Shown in pieces: positions 28,813 to 39,450 of a DNA stretch of 64,000 nucleotides. The stretch is from Jannaschia faecimaris (GTDB taxonomy: Bacteria; Pseudomonadota; Alphaproteobacteria; Rhodobacterales; Rhodobacteraceae). The translations under genes and the position numbers were made by a program. The stretch's first letter is position 1. Each line of letters opens with the position of its first letter. The notes below the pieces were generated by a model. The model saw only the letters and a list, made by a program, of their open reading frames with translations. It was not told the origin of the DNA and ran no database searches. The stretch spans positions 1 through 64,000 of the forward strand of contig NZ_FNPX01000015.1 of assembly GCF_900107415.1 (NCBI RefSeq). The letters run 5' to 3'.

Positions 28813-29529
28813 ATGATCAATCAAACGCACATCGCCAGCGCCTTCGACCGCGACCTTGAGGCCATTCAGACCCAGATCATGAAGATGGGCGGAATGGTCG
28901 AAGCGGCCATCGACGACGCGACCCGCGCCCTTCTGGAGGGCGACACGGGGCTGGCCAATGCCACGCGCCGCGGCGACAAGGTGATCGACGCGCTAGAGGT
29001 AACCGTCAACGAAGAGGCCGCCCGCGTCATCGCCCTGCGCCAGCCAATCGCGACTGACCTGCGTACGGTTCTGAGTGTGTTCCGCATTTCCGCAGCCCTT
29101 GAACGGATCGGCGATTACGCGAAGAACATCGCGAAACGTACTGAAATACTTGCGGATTTGCATCCTGTCGACGGCGGAACAGCTTCCTTGAAGCGCATGT
29201 CGAAGGCGGTCCAGATTATGCTTAAAGACGCGCTCGACGCCTATATTCAACGTGATGCCGCGCTTGCTTATGACGTCCGTGCCCGAGATGAGGAAGTGGA
29301 TCAGATGTATAACGGCCTGTTCCGTGAATACCTGACCCACATGATGGAAGATCCCCGCAACATTACGGCCTGTATGCACTTGCATTTCATGGCAAAAAAC
29401 ATCGAGCGGATGGGTGACCTTGTGACCGGAATCGCCGAACAGGTAATCTATCTTGTGGACGGTGAACTGCCCGACGAAGACCGCACCAAGGCCGACATTA
29501 CCAGCACTGCCAAGGGGGGCATGGTCTGA
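28813..29529 (+). CDS. phoU: Phosphate-signalling protein PhoU
   Basis: Start at 28813 with GAGGAGG eight bases before the ATG. The 238-residue all-helical protein has two PhoU repeats (…QIMKMGGMVEAAIDDATRAL… and …YNGLFREYLTHMMEDPRN…), with LERIGDYAKNIAKR and IERMGDLVTGIAEQ as the paired metal-binding motifs. It links PstB activity to PhoR and represses the regulon when Pi is ample. Its stop overlaps the phoB start. Confidence 0.96.
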   Translation: MINQTHIASAFDRDLEAIQTQIMKMGGMVEAAIDDATRALLEGDTGLANATRRGDKVIDALEVTVNEEAARVIALRQPIATDLRTVLSVFRISAALERIGDYAKNIAKRTEILADLHPVDGGTASLKRMSKAVQIMLKDALDAYIQRDAALAYDVRARDEEVDQMYNGLFREYLTHMMEDPRNITACMHLHFMAKNIERMGDLVTGIAEQVIYLVDGELPDEDRTKADITSTAKGGMV

Positions 29530-30215
29530 TGGCACAGCCCTCCGTCCTGGTGGTGGAAGACGAGGCGCCGCAGCGGGAGGTTCTTGTCTACAACCTGGAA
29601 GCAGAGGGTTTCATGGTGCTTCAGGCCACAACGGGTGACGCTGCTTTGGAAATGGCGCGGGAGGATGTACCTGACCTGATCCTGCTGGACTGGATGCTGC
29701 CCGAAGTATCGGGCATCGAGGTTTGCCGCCGTCTTAAATCGGCGGCCGATACGCGTGCCATCCCGGTTATCATGATCTCCGCGCGATCCGAGGAAGTCGA
29801 CCGAGTGAGGGGGCTGGAAACAGGGGCAGACGACTACGTCGTGAAACCCTATTCCGTGGTCGAGCTTATGGCCCGCATTCGGACCCAACTGCGCCGTGTG
29901 CGACCGGCGTCCGTGGGCGAGCGGCTGGAATTCGGCGATGTCACGCTGGATACCGCCGAACATCGTGTCTTTCGCGCCGGCAACGAATTGCATCTGGGGC
30001 CGACAGAATTCCGGTTGCTGACAACTTTCATGGAGCGGCCCGGTCGTGTCTGGTCACGTGACCAATTGCTTGATCGTGTCTGGGGCCGCGACATCTATGT
30101 CGATAGCCGAACGGTCGATGTTCACGTGGGACGTTTGCGCAAGGCACTGCGCAACGCAACCGGGGCCGACGATCCGATCCGTACGGTGCGTGGTGCAGGA
30201 TATGCGCTTGGATGA
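29529..30215 (+). CDS. phoB: Phosphate-regulon response regulator PhoB
   Basis: A 228-residue OmpR-type regulator. The receiver domain begins SVLVVEDEAPQREVL, the phospho-acceptor Asp is in LILLDWMLPEVSG and the conserved Lys in DDYVVKPYSVVEL. The winged helix has HLGPTEFRLLTTFMERPGRV and DSRTVDVHVGRLRKAL. It binds PHO boxes such as 23964-23992. It is the last gene of the phoR-pst-phoUB cluster. The 215 bases after it hold no gene I can support. Confidence 0.96.
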   Translation: MAQPSVLVVEDEAPQREVLVYNLEAEGFMVLQATTGDAALEMAREDVPDLILLDWMLPEVSGIEVCRRLKSAADTRAIPVIMISARSEEVDRVRGLETGADDYVVKPYSVVELMARIRTQLRRVRPASVGERLEFGDVTLDTAEHRVFRAGNELHLGPTEFRLLTTFMERPGRVWSRDQLLDRVWGRDIYVDSRTVDVHVGRLRKALRNATGADDPIRTVRGAGYALG

Positions 30216-30430
30216 CTACTTGTTATCAAGCCACTCGGAGCCGTGGTTGTGAGAAAGGGTAGTCGCCTGCTTCGCACTGCATTATCCAATAACCAAGATT
30301 ATGTAATGTAAGCGTCTGCTGCATTACAGGGATACACTGGATCGGCTGCCGATCATCAGGAACTCGCGCCATCGTTGCGAAACGCGATCAGCGGTTGCCC
30401 TACCATTACGAAGGCCGTCTCAGCGCAATA

Positions 30431-31387
30431 TCAGGCCCGCCAATCTTGCACGGTTTGATCAATGGTTCCGAAGAGGCTTTTCCCTTCGTGTTCCATCCAT
30501 ATCTCGACCCGATCTCCTGTGGTCAGAAACGGCGTGGTCGCGCTGCCGGTTTGGATCGTTTCAACCATGCGCTGCTCCGCGATGCAGGAGTACCCCGCGC
30601 CGCCGTCCACGATCCGGTCCCCCGGGCCCCCTTCCCGCTTGTTCGATACGGTGCCAGAGCCGATCACGGTCCCGGCCCGCAGGGGGCGCGTCTTGGCGGC
30701 ATGGGCGATAAGTTCGGGAAAGCCGAAGGTCATGTCCTGACCCGCATTTGTTTGACCGAACGGCAGCCCGTTTAGATTCACGCACATGGTCGCATGCAGC
30801 CGGTCGCCGTCCCAACACGGCAGTTCATCGGGGCTGAGCGCCAGCGGCGCAAACGCCGAGGGCGGTTTGGATTGTACAAACCCGAAACCTTTCCCCAGTT
30901 CCGCTGGAACAAGCGCGCGCAGAGACACATCGTTCAGCAGCATTATGAAGCGGATGGCAGCCCGCGCGGTATCGACCGTCGCACCCATGTCGACGTCGGA
31001 AATCACGACGGCGACCTCTGCTTCGAAGTCGACACCCCACGCGGGGTCACCCGAAATGGGGTCGGTCGGACCGAGAAACGGATCGGAGCAACCCTGATAC
31101 ATCAGCGGATCGGTCCAGAAGCTCCGAGGCATTTCCGCCCCTCGCGCCCGGCGAACAAGTTCCACATGGTTCACATAGGCCGAGCCGTCCAGAAACTGCC
31201 ACGCGCGTGGCATCGGGGCCGTGCATCGGGTGATGTCGAATGGCTCTGGCTCGCCCTCTGGCGGGGCAACTCCGTATTCGATCATCTCGGCAAAGGAGCG
31301 GCGCTGCATTCGGGTGGAGGTCTGACGGTCCGGTGCGACGATGCGAAGCTCCCCATCGCGCTGCTTCGGGTAGGAGGCAAGGATCAT
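30431..31387 (-). CDS. Fumarylacetoacetate hydrolase family protein
   Basis: A 318-residue protein. FAH-fold features are [17 protein letters not shown] (metal-binding acidic residues), [37 protein letters not shown] and [13 protein letters not shown]. It would split fumarylacetoacetate to fumarate and acetoacetate, the last step of homogentisate breakdown. The ATG overlaps the hmgA stop (ATGA at 31384-31387), which supports that role over other FAH-superfamily activities. No maleylacetoacetate isomerase gene is present in the window. Confidence 0.88.
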   Translation of the reverse strand: MILASYPKQRDGELRIVAPDRQTSTRMQRRSFAEMIEYGVAPPEGEPEPFDITRCTAPMPRAWQFLDGSAYVNHVELVRRARGAEMPRSFWTDPLMYQGCSDPFLGPTDPISGDPAWGVDFEAEVAVVISDVDMGATVDTARAAIRFIMLLNDVSLRALVPAELGKGFGFVQSKPPSAFAPLALSPDELPCWDGDRLHATMCVNLNGLPFGQTNAGQDMTFGFPELIAHAAKTRPLRAGTVIGSGTVSNKREGGPGDRIVDGGAGYSCIAEQRMVETIQTGSATTPFLTTGDRVEIWMEHEGKSLFGTIDQTVQDWRA

Positions 31388-32742
31388 CCCTTCACTCCCG
31401 GTGTGCCATCAAACAGCTTGGGCATATCGCCCCAGCAGTCGATATAGTCGTCCTGCAAGGGGGCTTCGGTCGCGGCGAACGGTGTGAGGTGCTGCGGAAA
31501 GCGGGTCTCGAACATGAAGGACATCGTGTCTTTGAGCTTGTGCGGCTTCAGGTCGGCGTTGGACGCGCCCTCGAACGCCATCCGGTCCGGCCCATGGGGC
31601 AGCATCATGTTGTGCAGCGACATACCGCCTGGCACGAACCCCTTGGGCTTGGCATCGTACTGGCCGTGAATGTTCCCCATCAATTCCGACATGACGTTCT
31701 TGTGGTACCATGGCGGGCGGAACGTATCCTCGGCCACCATCCAGCGGTCGCGGAACAGCACAAAATCGATGTTGGCCGTCCCCGGCACGCCAGACGGTGC
31801 CGTCAGCACGGTAAAGATCGACGGGTCAGGGTGATCGAACAGGACCGATCCGACTGGGCAGTAGGTGTTCAGGTCGTATTTGACCGGTGCGTAATTGCCG
31901 TGCCAAGCGACGACATCCAGCGGCGATTGCCCGATCTGCGTGACGTGGAACTGTCCGCCCCATTTCACGGTAACGGTCGAGGAGACTTCGCGGTCCTCGA
32001 AGGCGGCGACCGGTGTCTTGAAGTCGCGGCGGTTCGCCATGCAGTTGGCCCCGATCGGCCCGCGCTCGGGCAGAACGAACTTCTGGCCGTAGTTCTCGCA
32101 GACGAAACCGCGGCACGGCCCCTCCAGAACCTCGACACGGTAGACCAAGCCACGCGGTAGGATGGCCACCTCCTGCGGGGCTAGGTCGATGATCCCAAGT
32201 TCAGTACAAAATCGCATCCGACCTTGCTGCGGAACGACCAACAGTTCGGAATCGGCGGAATAGAAATAGGCATCCACCATGCTGTCGGTCACGACATAGA
32301 CATGGGCCGCCATCCCCACCTGGGTGTTCACATCACCCGCAGTCGTCATCGTGCGCATCCCCGTCAGCCAGGTCGTTCCCCCGGCCTGCAACACGGGGTC
32401 CCAGCGATACTGCCCCAGAGAGATGACGTCCGGATCGACCAGAGGTGCGGATTTCCAGTACGGAAGATCTACCCGCTTGAACCGGTGCGTGTGCTTGACC
32501 GACGGGCGGATGCGATAGCACCACGTCCGCTCGTTCTGATGTCCCGGTGCCGTGAATGCGGTTCCCGAAAGCTGTTCGCCGTAAAGGCCATAGTTACACT
32601 TCTGCGGCGAGTTCATACCTTGCGGCAGCGCGCCAGGCAGGGCTTCGGTCTCGAAATCATTGCCAAAGCCGGGCATGTAGCCCTCATGCGGGCCGGGGAT
32701 CGAGGGGGCCTGAATGAACTGGCTTGTCTTGGCGCTTGCTTT
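31384..32742 (-). CDS. hmgA: Homogentisate 1,2-dioxygenase
   Basis: Start at 32742, preceded by GAGGAGGATCCG. The 452-residue enzyme has the family signature [18 protein letters not shown] at the N-terminus and the iron-site region [20 protein letters not shown] (His and Glu ligands), then [15 protein letters not shown]. It opens the ring of homogentisate to maleylacetoacetate in tyrosine/phenylalanine catabolism. It is coupled to the hydrolase gene downstream. The 190 bases before it (32743-32931) contain no other gene. Confidence 0.97.
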   Translation of the reverse strand, partial: KASAKTSQFIQAPSIPGPHEGYMPGFGNDFETEALPGALPQGMNSPQKCNYGLYGEQLSGTAFTAPGHQNERTWCYRIRPSVKHTHRFKRVDLPYWKSAPLVDPDVISLGQYRWDPVLQAGGTTWLTGMRTMTTAGDVNTQVGMAAHVYVVTDSMVDAYFYSADSELLVVPQQGRMRFCTELGIIDLAPQEVAILPRGLVYRVEVLEGPCRGFVCENYGQKFVLPERGPIGANCMANRRDFKTPVAAFEDREVSSTVTVKWGGQFHVTQIGQSPLDVVAWHGNYAPVKYDLNTYCPVGSVLFDHPDPSIFTVLTAPSGVPGTANIDFVLFRDRWMVAEDTFRPPWYHKNVMSELMGNIHGQYDAKPKGFVPGGMSLHNMMLPHGPDRMAFEGASNADLKPHKLKDTMSFMFETRFPQHLTPFAATEAPLQDDYIDCWGDMPKLFDGTPGVKG

Positions 32743-32931
32743 CATCGGATCCTCCTCAACTACCCCCTTGGCATAGCCGTTACTTTTGTAACCAACAATC
32801 TGTGGCCCGCCCAAGACAACGCGAGCATTGGTCGTGCCCAGCTATAAGGATCGGAATCCCGCTGCCTTCCTGCCTCGGAAATCGACTTGCGGAGACGCCT
32901 GAGTGCATTCGCGCTTTTTGGGTCAGTACCA

Positions 32932-34587
32932 TCAAGTCAGTCGCGACGTCAGCAGGCGCCCGGCCTGATGAAGCAGAGGATAGGCAACCATCGAAAAAGA
33001 GGTATTCACAAGTTTCAGACTGCGCAGGGTTTCCTGGTGAATTGCCGACGTTTCCAGGCTTTCGGGACGTCCGTCACGCAAACGGGCCAAATGGGAATGT
33101 TGCAGTTCGTTCTCCAGCCCGCGCATCGCGTCCTTCTTGGCCATGAGGCCGTGTGCCGTATCCGGGTCGCCGGTCATCAGCACGTCAAGGGCAAGCTGCG
33201 CGTTGACCAGAACGCGATTGTGAAAGTCAGACAGTTCCGCCTGCCCCGCGTCGGAGAAGCGAAGGCCTTCGGCGTGCAAGCGGTTTGCAATGACCCGCAG
33301 GTTTCCCGAAATCGCGTCGGACGCGGTTTCGAAGTCGACGGCGATGCGCGCAAGGTCCTGTGCCGCCTGCTCCACCGGCTCGTCCTTACAGCGGCGCGAC
33401 AGGCTGGCGAGGAACAGTTTCACGTCGTGATGGCGCTCGGCCACGAAAGCCTCGTTCGCCTGCAGGTTCGCGGCGGCTGTCTCGTCCCAATTCTGGAATA
33501 GGTCACGCGCGGTGCGCAGCATCGCCTCGACGGTCTCTCCGATCCGCAATACCTCGCGGCGGGCAAGTGCGAGTGCCTGCTCGGGCCGATCCAGCGCTGC
33601 ATTGTCGAGTGCCGTCCGGGGACCGGTTGCGCGCCCACCGGCCGGGGCCAACGGGTGCAGGAGCGTGGCAAGACGCTCTGCCGGGCCGATCAGGGGGAGG
33701 AAAAGCAGTGCCAACGCCACGTTGAAGCCGATATGCACACCGATAAGCTGCGCGGTAATCTGAGCGCCCGCGCCCGGCAGCGGACCTTCCAGCCGGGACA
33801 GCAGGAATGTGGCGAAGGCAGCCGCTGACGCACGCATCACCAGATTGGCGGTCGTGACGCGACGAACCTCGGGGGGCGCGGCAAGCGTCAGAACGACGGC
33901 GATCAGGGCTCCACCCGCGTTCGCGCCCAAGATCATCGCCATCGCCGCAGCTGGCGGCAGGACGCCCTGCGCCGCAAGTGTGACGTAGAAAAGGATGGCG
34001 GCCACGCTGGAATGCATCGCCCACGCCACCGCCGCGCCTAGGATGAATGCCAGCGGCAGGTCCGATGTCAGCGCCGTCAGGACCGCCGTCACGCCGGTGC
34101 TTTCGCCGAGCGGTGCCGTCGCGTCACGGATCAGGTCGAGCGATACAAACACCAACGCCAGTCCGATCAGGATGCGACCGATCTGACGAACGCGGGCCGT
34201 CGGGCCGCGCAGGAACAACACGACCCCGAACAACAATAGCGCAGGGACCAGAAGGTCCGCGCCCGACAGCAGCACCGAGGCCACGACCGCCGAACCCAGG
34301 TCGGCCCCCAGCATGATCGCGATGCCGGTCGCCGCGCCGACGCTGCCCGCGCCGACGAATCCGCTGATCAGGAGCGCGACCGCAGTCGAGCTTTGCAATG
34401 CGATGGCTGACATCGCGCCAGTTGCCGCCGCAAGGAAGCGCGACCGCGCCGATCCCCGCAGCCAGCCGCGCAATTGCCGGGCGAAGGCCCGCTCGACTCC
34501 CGTGCGGATCAGACGCACGGCCCAAAGCAGCAACGCCACTGCGCCCGCGACGTGTAGGATCAGAAAAAGACCGCTGGACTGGGCCAT
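32932..34587 (-). CDS. Na/Pi cotransporter family protein with PhoU-like domain
   Basis: A 551-residue protein with 8-9 membrane helices. The first inverted repeat carries ALQSSTAVALLISGFV (the QSS motif of NptA/SLC34 transporters). In the second repeat it is changed to AMHSSVAAILF, where the first Gln is His. From about 340 a cytoplasmic all-helical PhoU-like domain follows (…LDRPEQALALARREVLRIGE…). It is a low-affinity, sodium-coupled phosphate (or phosphonate-like anion) importer. It stands alone between hmgA and the ugp operon. Confidence 0.88.
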   Translation of the reverse strand: MAQSSGLFLILHVAGAVALLLWAVRLIRTGVERAFARQLRGWLRGSARSRFLAAATGAMSAIALQSSTAVALLISGFVGAGSVGAATGIAIMLGADLGSAVVASVLLSGADLLVPALLLFGVVLFLRGPTARVRQIGRILIGLALVFVSLDLIRDATAPLGESTGVTAVLTALTSDLPLAFILGAAVAWAMHSSVAAILFYVTLAAQGVLPPAAAMAMILGANAGGALIAVVLTLAAPPEVRRVTTANLVMRASAAAFATFLLSRLEGPLPGAGAQITAQLIGVHIGFNVALALLFLPLIGPAERLATLLHPLAPAGGRATGPRTALDNAALDRPEQALALARREVLRIGETVEAMLRTARDLFQNWDETAAANLQANEAFVAERHHDVKLFLASLSRRCKDEPVEQAAQDLARIAVDFETASDAISGNLRVIANRLHAEGLRFSDAGQAELSDFHNRVLVNAQLALDVLMTGDPDTAHGLMAKKDAMRGLENELQHSHLARLRDGRPESLETSAIHQETLRSLKLVNTSFSMVAYPLLHQAGRLLTSRLT

Positions 34588-34668
34588 TGGGTCAGCGCCG
34601 CTGCATTCGGTACTGGTAAGCGCCTGACTGTGGCCTGTAATCGATAGGTGCCGGCAAACAGGCCGCGA

Positions 34669-35715
34669 TCATGTCAAGCGATGCCCGTCAACTGCGTCGA
34701 AGATATGCAGGCTGCCGAGTTGGACGCTTAGACGCAGAACTTCGTTCGTCGTGACGCGGTGCACGCCCGCCAGACTAGCGGTAAAGGCTTGACCGCAGGC
34801 CAGACGCCCATGAAGCAGCGTGTTCGCGCCAAGTGGCTCCGCCATGCGGACAGTCAGCGTAAGTGGGCCATCGGGATCAACGTCAACATGTTCCGGCCTT
34901 ATCCCAAGAGACACGGCACCATCGGCCCCCTGCCCGCCTGGAATCGATGTCTCACCGATATGCAGCACACCACCTTCGGCATGCGCGTCCAGAACATTCA
35001 TGGACGGTGATCCGATGAACTGCGCTGCGAAAAGGGTCTGCGGCGTCTCGTAGACATCCAGTGGTGTGCCGATTTGTTCGGCACGGCCAGCGTTCATCAC
35101 GATCATGCGGTCGGCCATCGTCATCGCCTCGACCTGGTCGTGGGTGACATAAAGCGATGTGATGCCCAATCGGTCCTGCAGATCGCGGATTTCCAGCCGC
35201 ATCTGCACGCGCAGCTTGGCATCGAGGTTCGACAATGGCTCGTCGAACAGGAACACCTCGGGTTCGCGCACGATGGCACGGCCCATGGCGACGCGCTGTC
35301 GCTGACCGCCGGACAGGTCGCGCGGGCGACGATCAAGATAGGGGTCGAGTTGCAGCAGCTTGGCTGCCTCGCCCACCTTGCGGTCGATCTCGGGCTTGCT
35401 GTCGCCCGCGATCTTGAGGCCGTAGCCCATATTCTGGCGCACCGACATGTGCGGATAAAGGGCGTAGTTCTGGAACACCATGGCGATGTCGCGATCCATC
35501 GGTTCCACCTCGTTGACGCGCCGCCCGCCGATGCGCACCTCGCCTGCAGAGACGCTTTCAAGGCCCGCAACCATACGCAGCAACGTGGACTTGCCGCAGC
35601 CCGAAGGCCCGACGATGACGATGAACTCACCGTCTTCGATGGTGGTCGTTACGCCATGGATAACCTCGGTCTTGCCGAAGCGTTTCTTGACGTCGATCAG
35701 CTCTACGTTCGCCAT
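34669..35715 (-). CDS. ugpC: Glycerol-3-phosphate ABC transporter ATP-binding protein
   Basis: A 348-residue MalK-type ATPase: Walker [10 protein letters not shown], signature DLSGGQRQR, Walker [20 protein letters not shown] and switch [10 protein letters not shown]. The C-terminal TOBE/OB regulatory domain runs from about 240 ([26 protein letters not shown]). It is the last gene of the ugpB-x-A-E-C operon and powers UgpAE. It starts 8 bases after ugpE. Confidence 0.93.
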   Translation of the reverse strand: MANVELIDVKKRFGKTEVIHGVTTTIEDGEFIVIVGPSGCGKSTLLRMVAGLESVSAGEVRIGGRRVNEVEPMDRDIAMVFQNYALYPHMSVRQNMGYGLKIAGDSKPEIDRKVGEAAKLLQLDPYLDRRPRDLSGGQRQRVAMGRAIVREPEVFLFDEPLSNLDAKLRVQMRLEIRDLQDRLGITSLYVTHDQVEAMTMADRMIVMNAGRAEQIGTPLDVYETPQTLFAAQFIGSPSMNVLDAHAEGGVLHIGETSIPGGQGADGAVSLGIRPEHVDVDPDGPLTLTVRMAEPLGANTLLHGRLACGQAFTASLAGVHRVTTNEVLRLSVQLGSLHIFDAVDGHRLT

Positions 35716-35723
35716 TCCGGTCC

Positions 35724-36620
35724 TTACTTTTCGCTGTCCACGAGGCCGCGGATAAAGAGTTTCTGCATCGAGATGACGACGACGATCGGCGGGATCATCG
35801 CCAGGATCGAGGTGGCCATGATGACGGGCCAGTCAGCCACATCATCGCCGGACGGGAACATCTGTTTGATGCCCATGACGATGGTGTTCATCTCGGGGTC
35901 AGTGGTGATGAGCAGCGGCCAAAGGTATTGGTTCCAGCCATAGATGAAGAGGATGACGAAAAGCGCGGCGATGTTCGTCCGGCTCATCGGCATAAGGATG
36001 TCCCAGAAGAAGCGCATCGGGCGCGCGCCATCGACGCGGGCCGCCTCGGCCAGCTCGTCCGGAACGGTCATGAAGAACTGCCGAAACAGGAAGGTCGCCG
36101 TCGCGGACGCGATGAGCGGGAAGATAAGGCCGCCGTAGGAGTTGAGCATCCCAAACCCCGCGACGACTTCATAGGTGGGTACGATCCGCACCTCGACCGG
36201 CAGCATCAGCGTCAGGAAGATCATCCAGAAGAACACCGATTTTCCCGGGAACCGGAAATAGACAATCGCGAAGGCAGACAGCAGCGAGATGATGATCTTG
36301 CCAACCGTGATCCCGAGCGCCATCACAAGCGAATTGAACAGCATCGTCGCGACAGGCACGTTAACGCCCGAAAAGAGAGCCGCCTTGTAGTTCGTCAGGA
36401 ATTGATCCCCCGGCCAGAGTGGCATCGGCGGGCGCACGATTTCGGGCTGCGTCACAGTCGAGGCGACGAAGGCGAGCCAGATCGGGAAGAACACGATCAG
36501 AACGCCCAGGATCATCAGAACATGTGTCAGCCAGAGCGATGCGCCGCGCCGCTCAACCATTCCGGGTGCCGGCTCGCGGCGCGGCTCGGGACCGGATGCA
36601 ACTTTGGTGACGTCGGTCAA
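35724..36620 (-). CDS. ugpE: Glycerol-3-phosphate ABC transporter permease UgpE
   Basis: A 298-residue permease with six helices. A first helix at about 32-55 is followed by the core and the EAA-loop [24 protein letters not shown]. The C-terminus [14 protein letters not shown] matches UgpE (E. coli ends …[13 protein letters not shown], as I recall). It pairs with UgpA. Its ATG overlaps the ugpA stop by four bases. Confidence 0.93.
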   Translation of the reverse strand: MTDVTKVASGPEPRREPAPGMVERRGASLWLTHVLMILGVLIVFFPIWLAFVASTVTQPEIVRPPMPLWPGDQFLTNYKAALFSGVNVPVATMLFNSLVMALGITVGKIIISLLSAFAIVYFRFPGKSVFFWMIFLTLMLPVEVRIVPTYEVVAGFGMLNSYGGLIFPLIASATATFLFRQFFMTVPDELAEAARVDGARPMRFFWDILMPMSRTNIAALFVILFIYGWNQYLWPLLITTDPEMNTIVMGIKQMFPSGDDVADWPVIMATSILAMIPPIVVVISMQKLFIRGLVDSEK

Positions 36621-37498
36621 TAGTGCACCCTCCGCTCAATGAACTTGAACTGGACAATTGTGAGCGCACCCACAAGGACCAGCAAGATTACGGATTGCGC
36701 CGCCGAAGAGCCGAGGTCCTGGCCCACGAAGCCGTCGGCGAATACCTTGTAGACCAAGATTGTCGTGGCTTGCTGCGGCCCGCCCGCGGTGATCGTGTGG
36801 ATCACGCCGAAGGTCTCGAAGAAGGCGTAGACGATATTGACCACCAGCAGGAAGAATGTCGTCGGCGACAGCAGCGGCAGGACGATCGTCCAGAACCGTC
36901 GCCAGAACCGCGCGCCGTCAATCGCAGCCGCCTCGATCACCGATTTTGGCACGGCTTGCAGCGCGGCAAAGAAAAACAGGAAGTTATAGCTGATGCGGCC
37001 CCAGGCCGACGCGACAACGACAAGGCCCATCGCCTCCGCATCGTTGAGAACGTGATTCCAGTCATACCCCAACTGTCCCAGGTACCAGGCCACGACGCCA
37101 ACGCGCGTGTTGAACATGAAGAGCCACAGCACACCCGCCACCGCCGGCGCCACCGCATAGGGCCAGATCAGCAGCGTGCGATAAGTGCCCGCCCCCTTGA
37201 CCAACCGGTCGGCGATAACTGCAAGGAACAGCGCCGGTATCATCGAGACCACCGTCACCAGCGTCGAGAAGATGGCCGTCGTAACGAATGACGCGCGATA
37301 GTACGGGTCGGACAGCAGGTATTCGAAGTTTCCGAGGCCTACGTATTGCATCGACAAGCCGAACGGATCCGGGATGAACAGCGAATTCCAGATCGCCTGC
37401 CCCGCCGGATAGAAGAAGAACACCGCCGAGACGATGACCTGCGGCGCAATCAGCAGAAGCGGCAGAAGCCAGCCCTTGAAGGTGACACGCTTTTCCAT
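36617..37498 (-). CDS. ugpA: Glycerol-3-phosphate ABC transporter permease UgpA
   Basis: Start at 37498 with AAAGGGGAAGA upstream. A longer frame begins at 37552. The 293-residue permease opens [21 protein letters not shown], has [21 protein letters not shown], the EAA-loop [20 protein letters not shown] and the C-terminal [11 protein letters not shown] typical of UgpA. It transports sn-glycerol-3-phosphate or its diesters with UgpE. Confidence 0.93.
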   Translation of the reverse strand: MEKRVTFKGWLLPLLLIAPQVIVSAVFFFYPAGQAIWNSLFIPDPFGLSMQYVGLGNFEYLLSDPYYRASFVTTAIFSTLVTVVSMIPALFLAVIADRLVKGAGTYRTLLIWPYAVAPAVAGVLWLFMFNTRVGVVAWYLGQLGYDWNHVLNDAEAMGLVVVASAWGRISYNFLFFFAALQAVPKSVIEAAAIDGARFWRRFWTIVLPLLSPTTFFLLVVNIVYAFFETFGVIHTITAGGPQQATTILVYKVFADGFVGQDLGSSAAQSVILLVLVGALTIVQFKFIERRVHY

Positions 37499-37517
37499 TT
37501 CTTCCCCTTTGCCCCCT

Positions 37518-37922
37518 TCAAACCAGTGCGAGCACGAAGCCCAGAGCGCCAAGGCCCGTCAAACCCGCCGCAGGTCGCCACGGTGTGCGTACCCCGGTTT
37601 CGGTCTCGACGCCGCGCATTACTGCGACAGCAGTTCCGCCAGCACCGGCGATCATGATGAGCACGGCCAGTTTCGCCCAGAATGCATCACCCATGACCCC
37701 GCCCAAAGCCACGATCGCCACACCCCCCGCAAGCGCCAGAAGCGCCCCGGCCAACACCCGGTAGAGCGCCCCGATTACCCGTTTGGTCGCCGGGCCGACC
37801 GTGTCAGCGGCCATGATCCTTGCGTGGTATTCCACGGGCGGCGTCGCCCGCAGATACTTCAGCGCCAGCCCAGCCATCCCGAGGGCGGCCAGACAATCCA
37901 GAAAAATAGCAACGATCAACAA
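37518..37922 (-). CDS. Small membrane protein inside the ugp operon
   Basis: A 134-residue protein with about four hydrophobic helices (1-22, 50-80, 82-100, 115-134). A short polar segment [22 protein letters not shown] lies after the first. I recognise no family. It lies between ugpB (69 bases upstream) and ugpA (19 bases downstream) on the same strand, so it is co-transcribed. It is not part of the E. coli ugp operon. A role in transporter assembly or glycerophosphodiester handling is only a guess. Confidence 0.65.
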   Translation of the reverse strand: MLIVAIFLDCLAALGMAGLALKYLRATPPVEYHARIMAADTVGPATKRVIGALYRVLAGALLALAGGVAIVALGGVMGDAFWAKLAVLIMIAGAGGTAVAVMRGVETETGVRTPWRPAAGLTGLGALGFVLALV

Positions 37923-37991
37923 TCCCCGTTCCCCCGGCGAACCATCACGTGTGGATCACGCGCCCCGCGAACGGGACGCGTGACTTTGGTC

Positions 37992-39305
37992 TCAGCGGCT
38001 GGCTTGCTCGAACCGGCGCAGAAGCTGGTCGCCCCGCTCCTTTGCGCTGTCGAGGGCTTCCTGTGCCGACTTGTCACCGGCCCAGACGCCCTCAAGCTCC
38101 TCGTCGATGATCGTACGGATCTGGTCGAACGACCCCAACCGCAGACCTTTGGAATTCGCCGTCGGCTCGTTTGTGGTCATCTGGATGACAGCCACGTCGG
38201 TTCCAGGATTCTCATCATAGAAACCCGCCTCGCGGGTTGCTTCGCCCGCCGCTGTTGTGATCGGCAGATAGCCGGTGTCCTGGTGCCACTGTGCCTGAAC
38301 CGGGGTGGACGACAGGTAGGCCAGGAACTCGGCCACGCCCTCGTAATCCTCGGCCGGCTTCCCTTCCATCACCCACAGCGACGCGCCGCCGATGATCGTG
38401 TTCTGCGGCGCGTCCACGACGTCAGAATCATAGGGCAGCGGGCGCACGTCAAAGTCGAACTCCGCCTCGGCCTTGATGCCCGCGTATCCTGCGGACGACT
38501 CGGTGAAGAGTGCGCATTCCCCGGCGCGGAAGTTCGCGCCACCCTCGTTGCGGCGACCGGCGTAGATGAACTTGCCGTCTTGTGCCCATTCCCCCATCCG
38601 GGCGATGTGGCCAACCTGCGCCGGCGAATTCAGGGCCAGTTCGGTGTCGGTCCCGGCAAAGCCGTTATCCTGCGTCGCAAAGGGAACGTTGTGGTAGGCC
38701 GAGAAGTTCTCAAGGTGCACCCAGCTCTGCCATGCGGTGGTCAGCGGGCAGGTGCTTCCGGCGGCCTTCAGCTCGTCGAGGACGGGACCAATGTTCTGCC
38801 ATGTCGACAGGTCGACGTCGGGGTCGATACCGGCCGCCTCCAAGGCATCGCGGTTCACCCAGAGTACTGGCGTGGAGGAGTTGAACGGCAACGAAAGCAT
38901 CTCACCGTCTGTCGTGGTGTAGTAGCCTTTGACCGCGCCGATATAGGCGTCGGGGTCGAATTCGACGGACGAGGCCTCCATGACCTCGGCGACGGGCTTG
39001 ATGGCCCCCGCAGCCCCCATCATCGTGGCGGTGCCCACTTCGAAAACCATCAGGATGTGCGGCTGCTCACCGGCGCGGAAAGCGGCGATGCCTGCGTTCA
39101 GCGTCTCGGAGTAGTTGCCCTTGTGGCTTGCCACGACGGCGTAGTCAGACTGGCTTGCGTTGAAATCCTCGACCTGCGCCGCGACCAACTCGCCCAGGCG
39201 ACCGGTGAAGGCGTGCCAGAACTGGATCTCGGTCTGTGCAAGAGCCGCCAGAGGCGACAGAATGGTGGTGCCGGCGACAAGCGCGCCGATCGTAAAGCGT
39301 GTCAT
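37992..39305 (-). CDS. ugpB: Glycerol-3-phosphate ABC transporter, periplasmic binding protein
   Basis: Start at 39305 with GGGAGG upstream. The 437-residue protein has a signal peptide (…ILSPLAALAQ). Long stretches agree with E. coli UgpB: IQFWHAFTGRLGELV, LPFNSSTPVLWVNRDAL, WVHLENFSAYHNVPFA, NTIIGGASLWVMEGKP, TGYLPIT and the C-terminal RGDQLLRRFEQASR. It binds sn-glycerol-3-phosphate and glycerophosphodiesters. It is the first gene of the operon. No PHO box is evident before it, unlike pstS. Confidence 0.96.
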   Translation of the reverse strand: MTRFTIGALVAGTTILSPLAALAQTEIQFWHAFTGRLGELVAAQVEDFNASQSDYAVVASHKGNYSETLNAGIAAFRAGEQPHILMVFEVGTATMMGAAGAIKPVAEVMEASSVEFDPDAYIGAVKGYYTTTDGEMLSLPFNSSTPVLWVNRDALEAAGIDPDVDLSTWQNIGPVLDELKAAGSTCPLTTAWQSWVHLENFSAYHNVPFATQDNGFAGTDTELALNSPAQVGHIARMGEWAQDGKFIYAGRRNEGGANFRAGECALFTESSAGYAGIKAEAEFDFDVRPLPYDSDVVDAPQNTIIGGASLWVMEGKPAEDYEGVAEFLAYLSSTPVQAQWHQDTGYLPITTAAGEATREAGFYDENPGTDVAVIQMTTNEPTANSKGLRLGSFDQIRTIIDEELEGVWAGDKSAQEALDSAKERGDQLLRRFEQASR

Positions 39306-39450
39306 GATGTTCCTCCCAAGAACGGTACAAGAGCCCGTGAACGAGCCCCGTGTGCCGCGATGGTACGCCGACGGTATTGAATAATTCAAGGCTATTGCAC
39401 GTATTTCTGTTATAACATCATACTATGTTTTGGTCATGTGGAGGATGTCC

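Noticed and set aside
37434-39380. Long forward-strand frame opposite ugpB
   Set aside because: It is antisense to an unambiguous ugpB and the product has no recognisable domain.
39306-39450. PHO box before ugpB
   Set aside because: A CTGTTAT-like half-site is present but no second repeat occurs at the required 11-base spacing.
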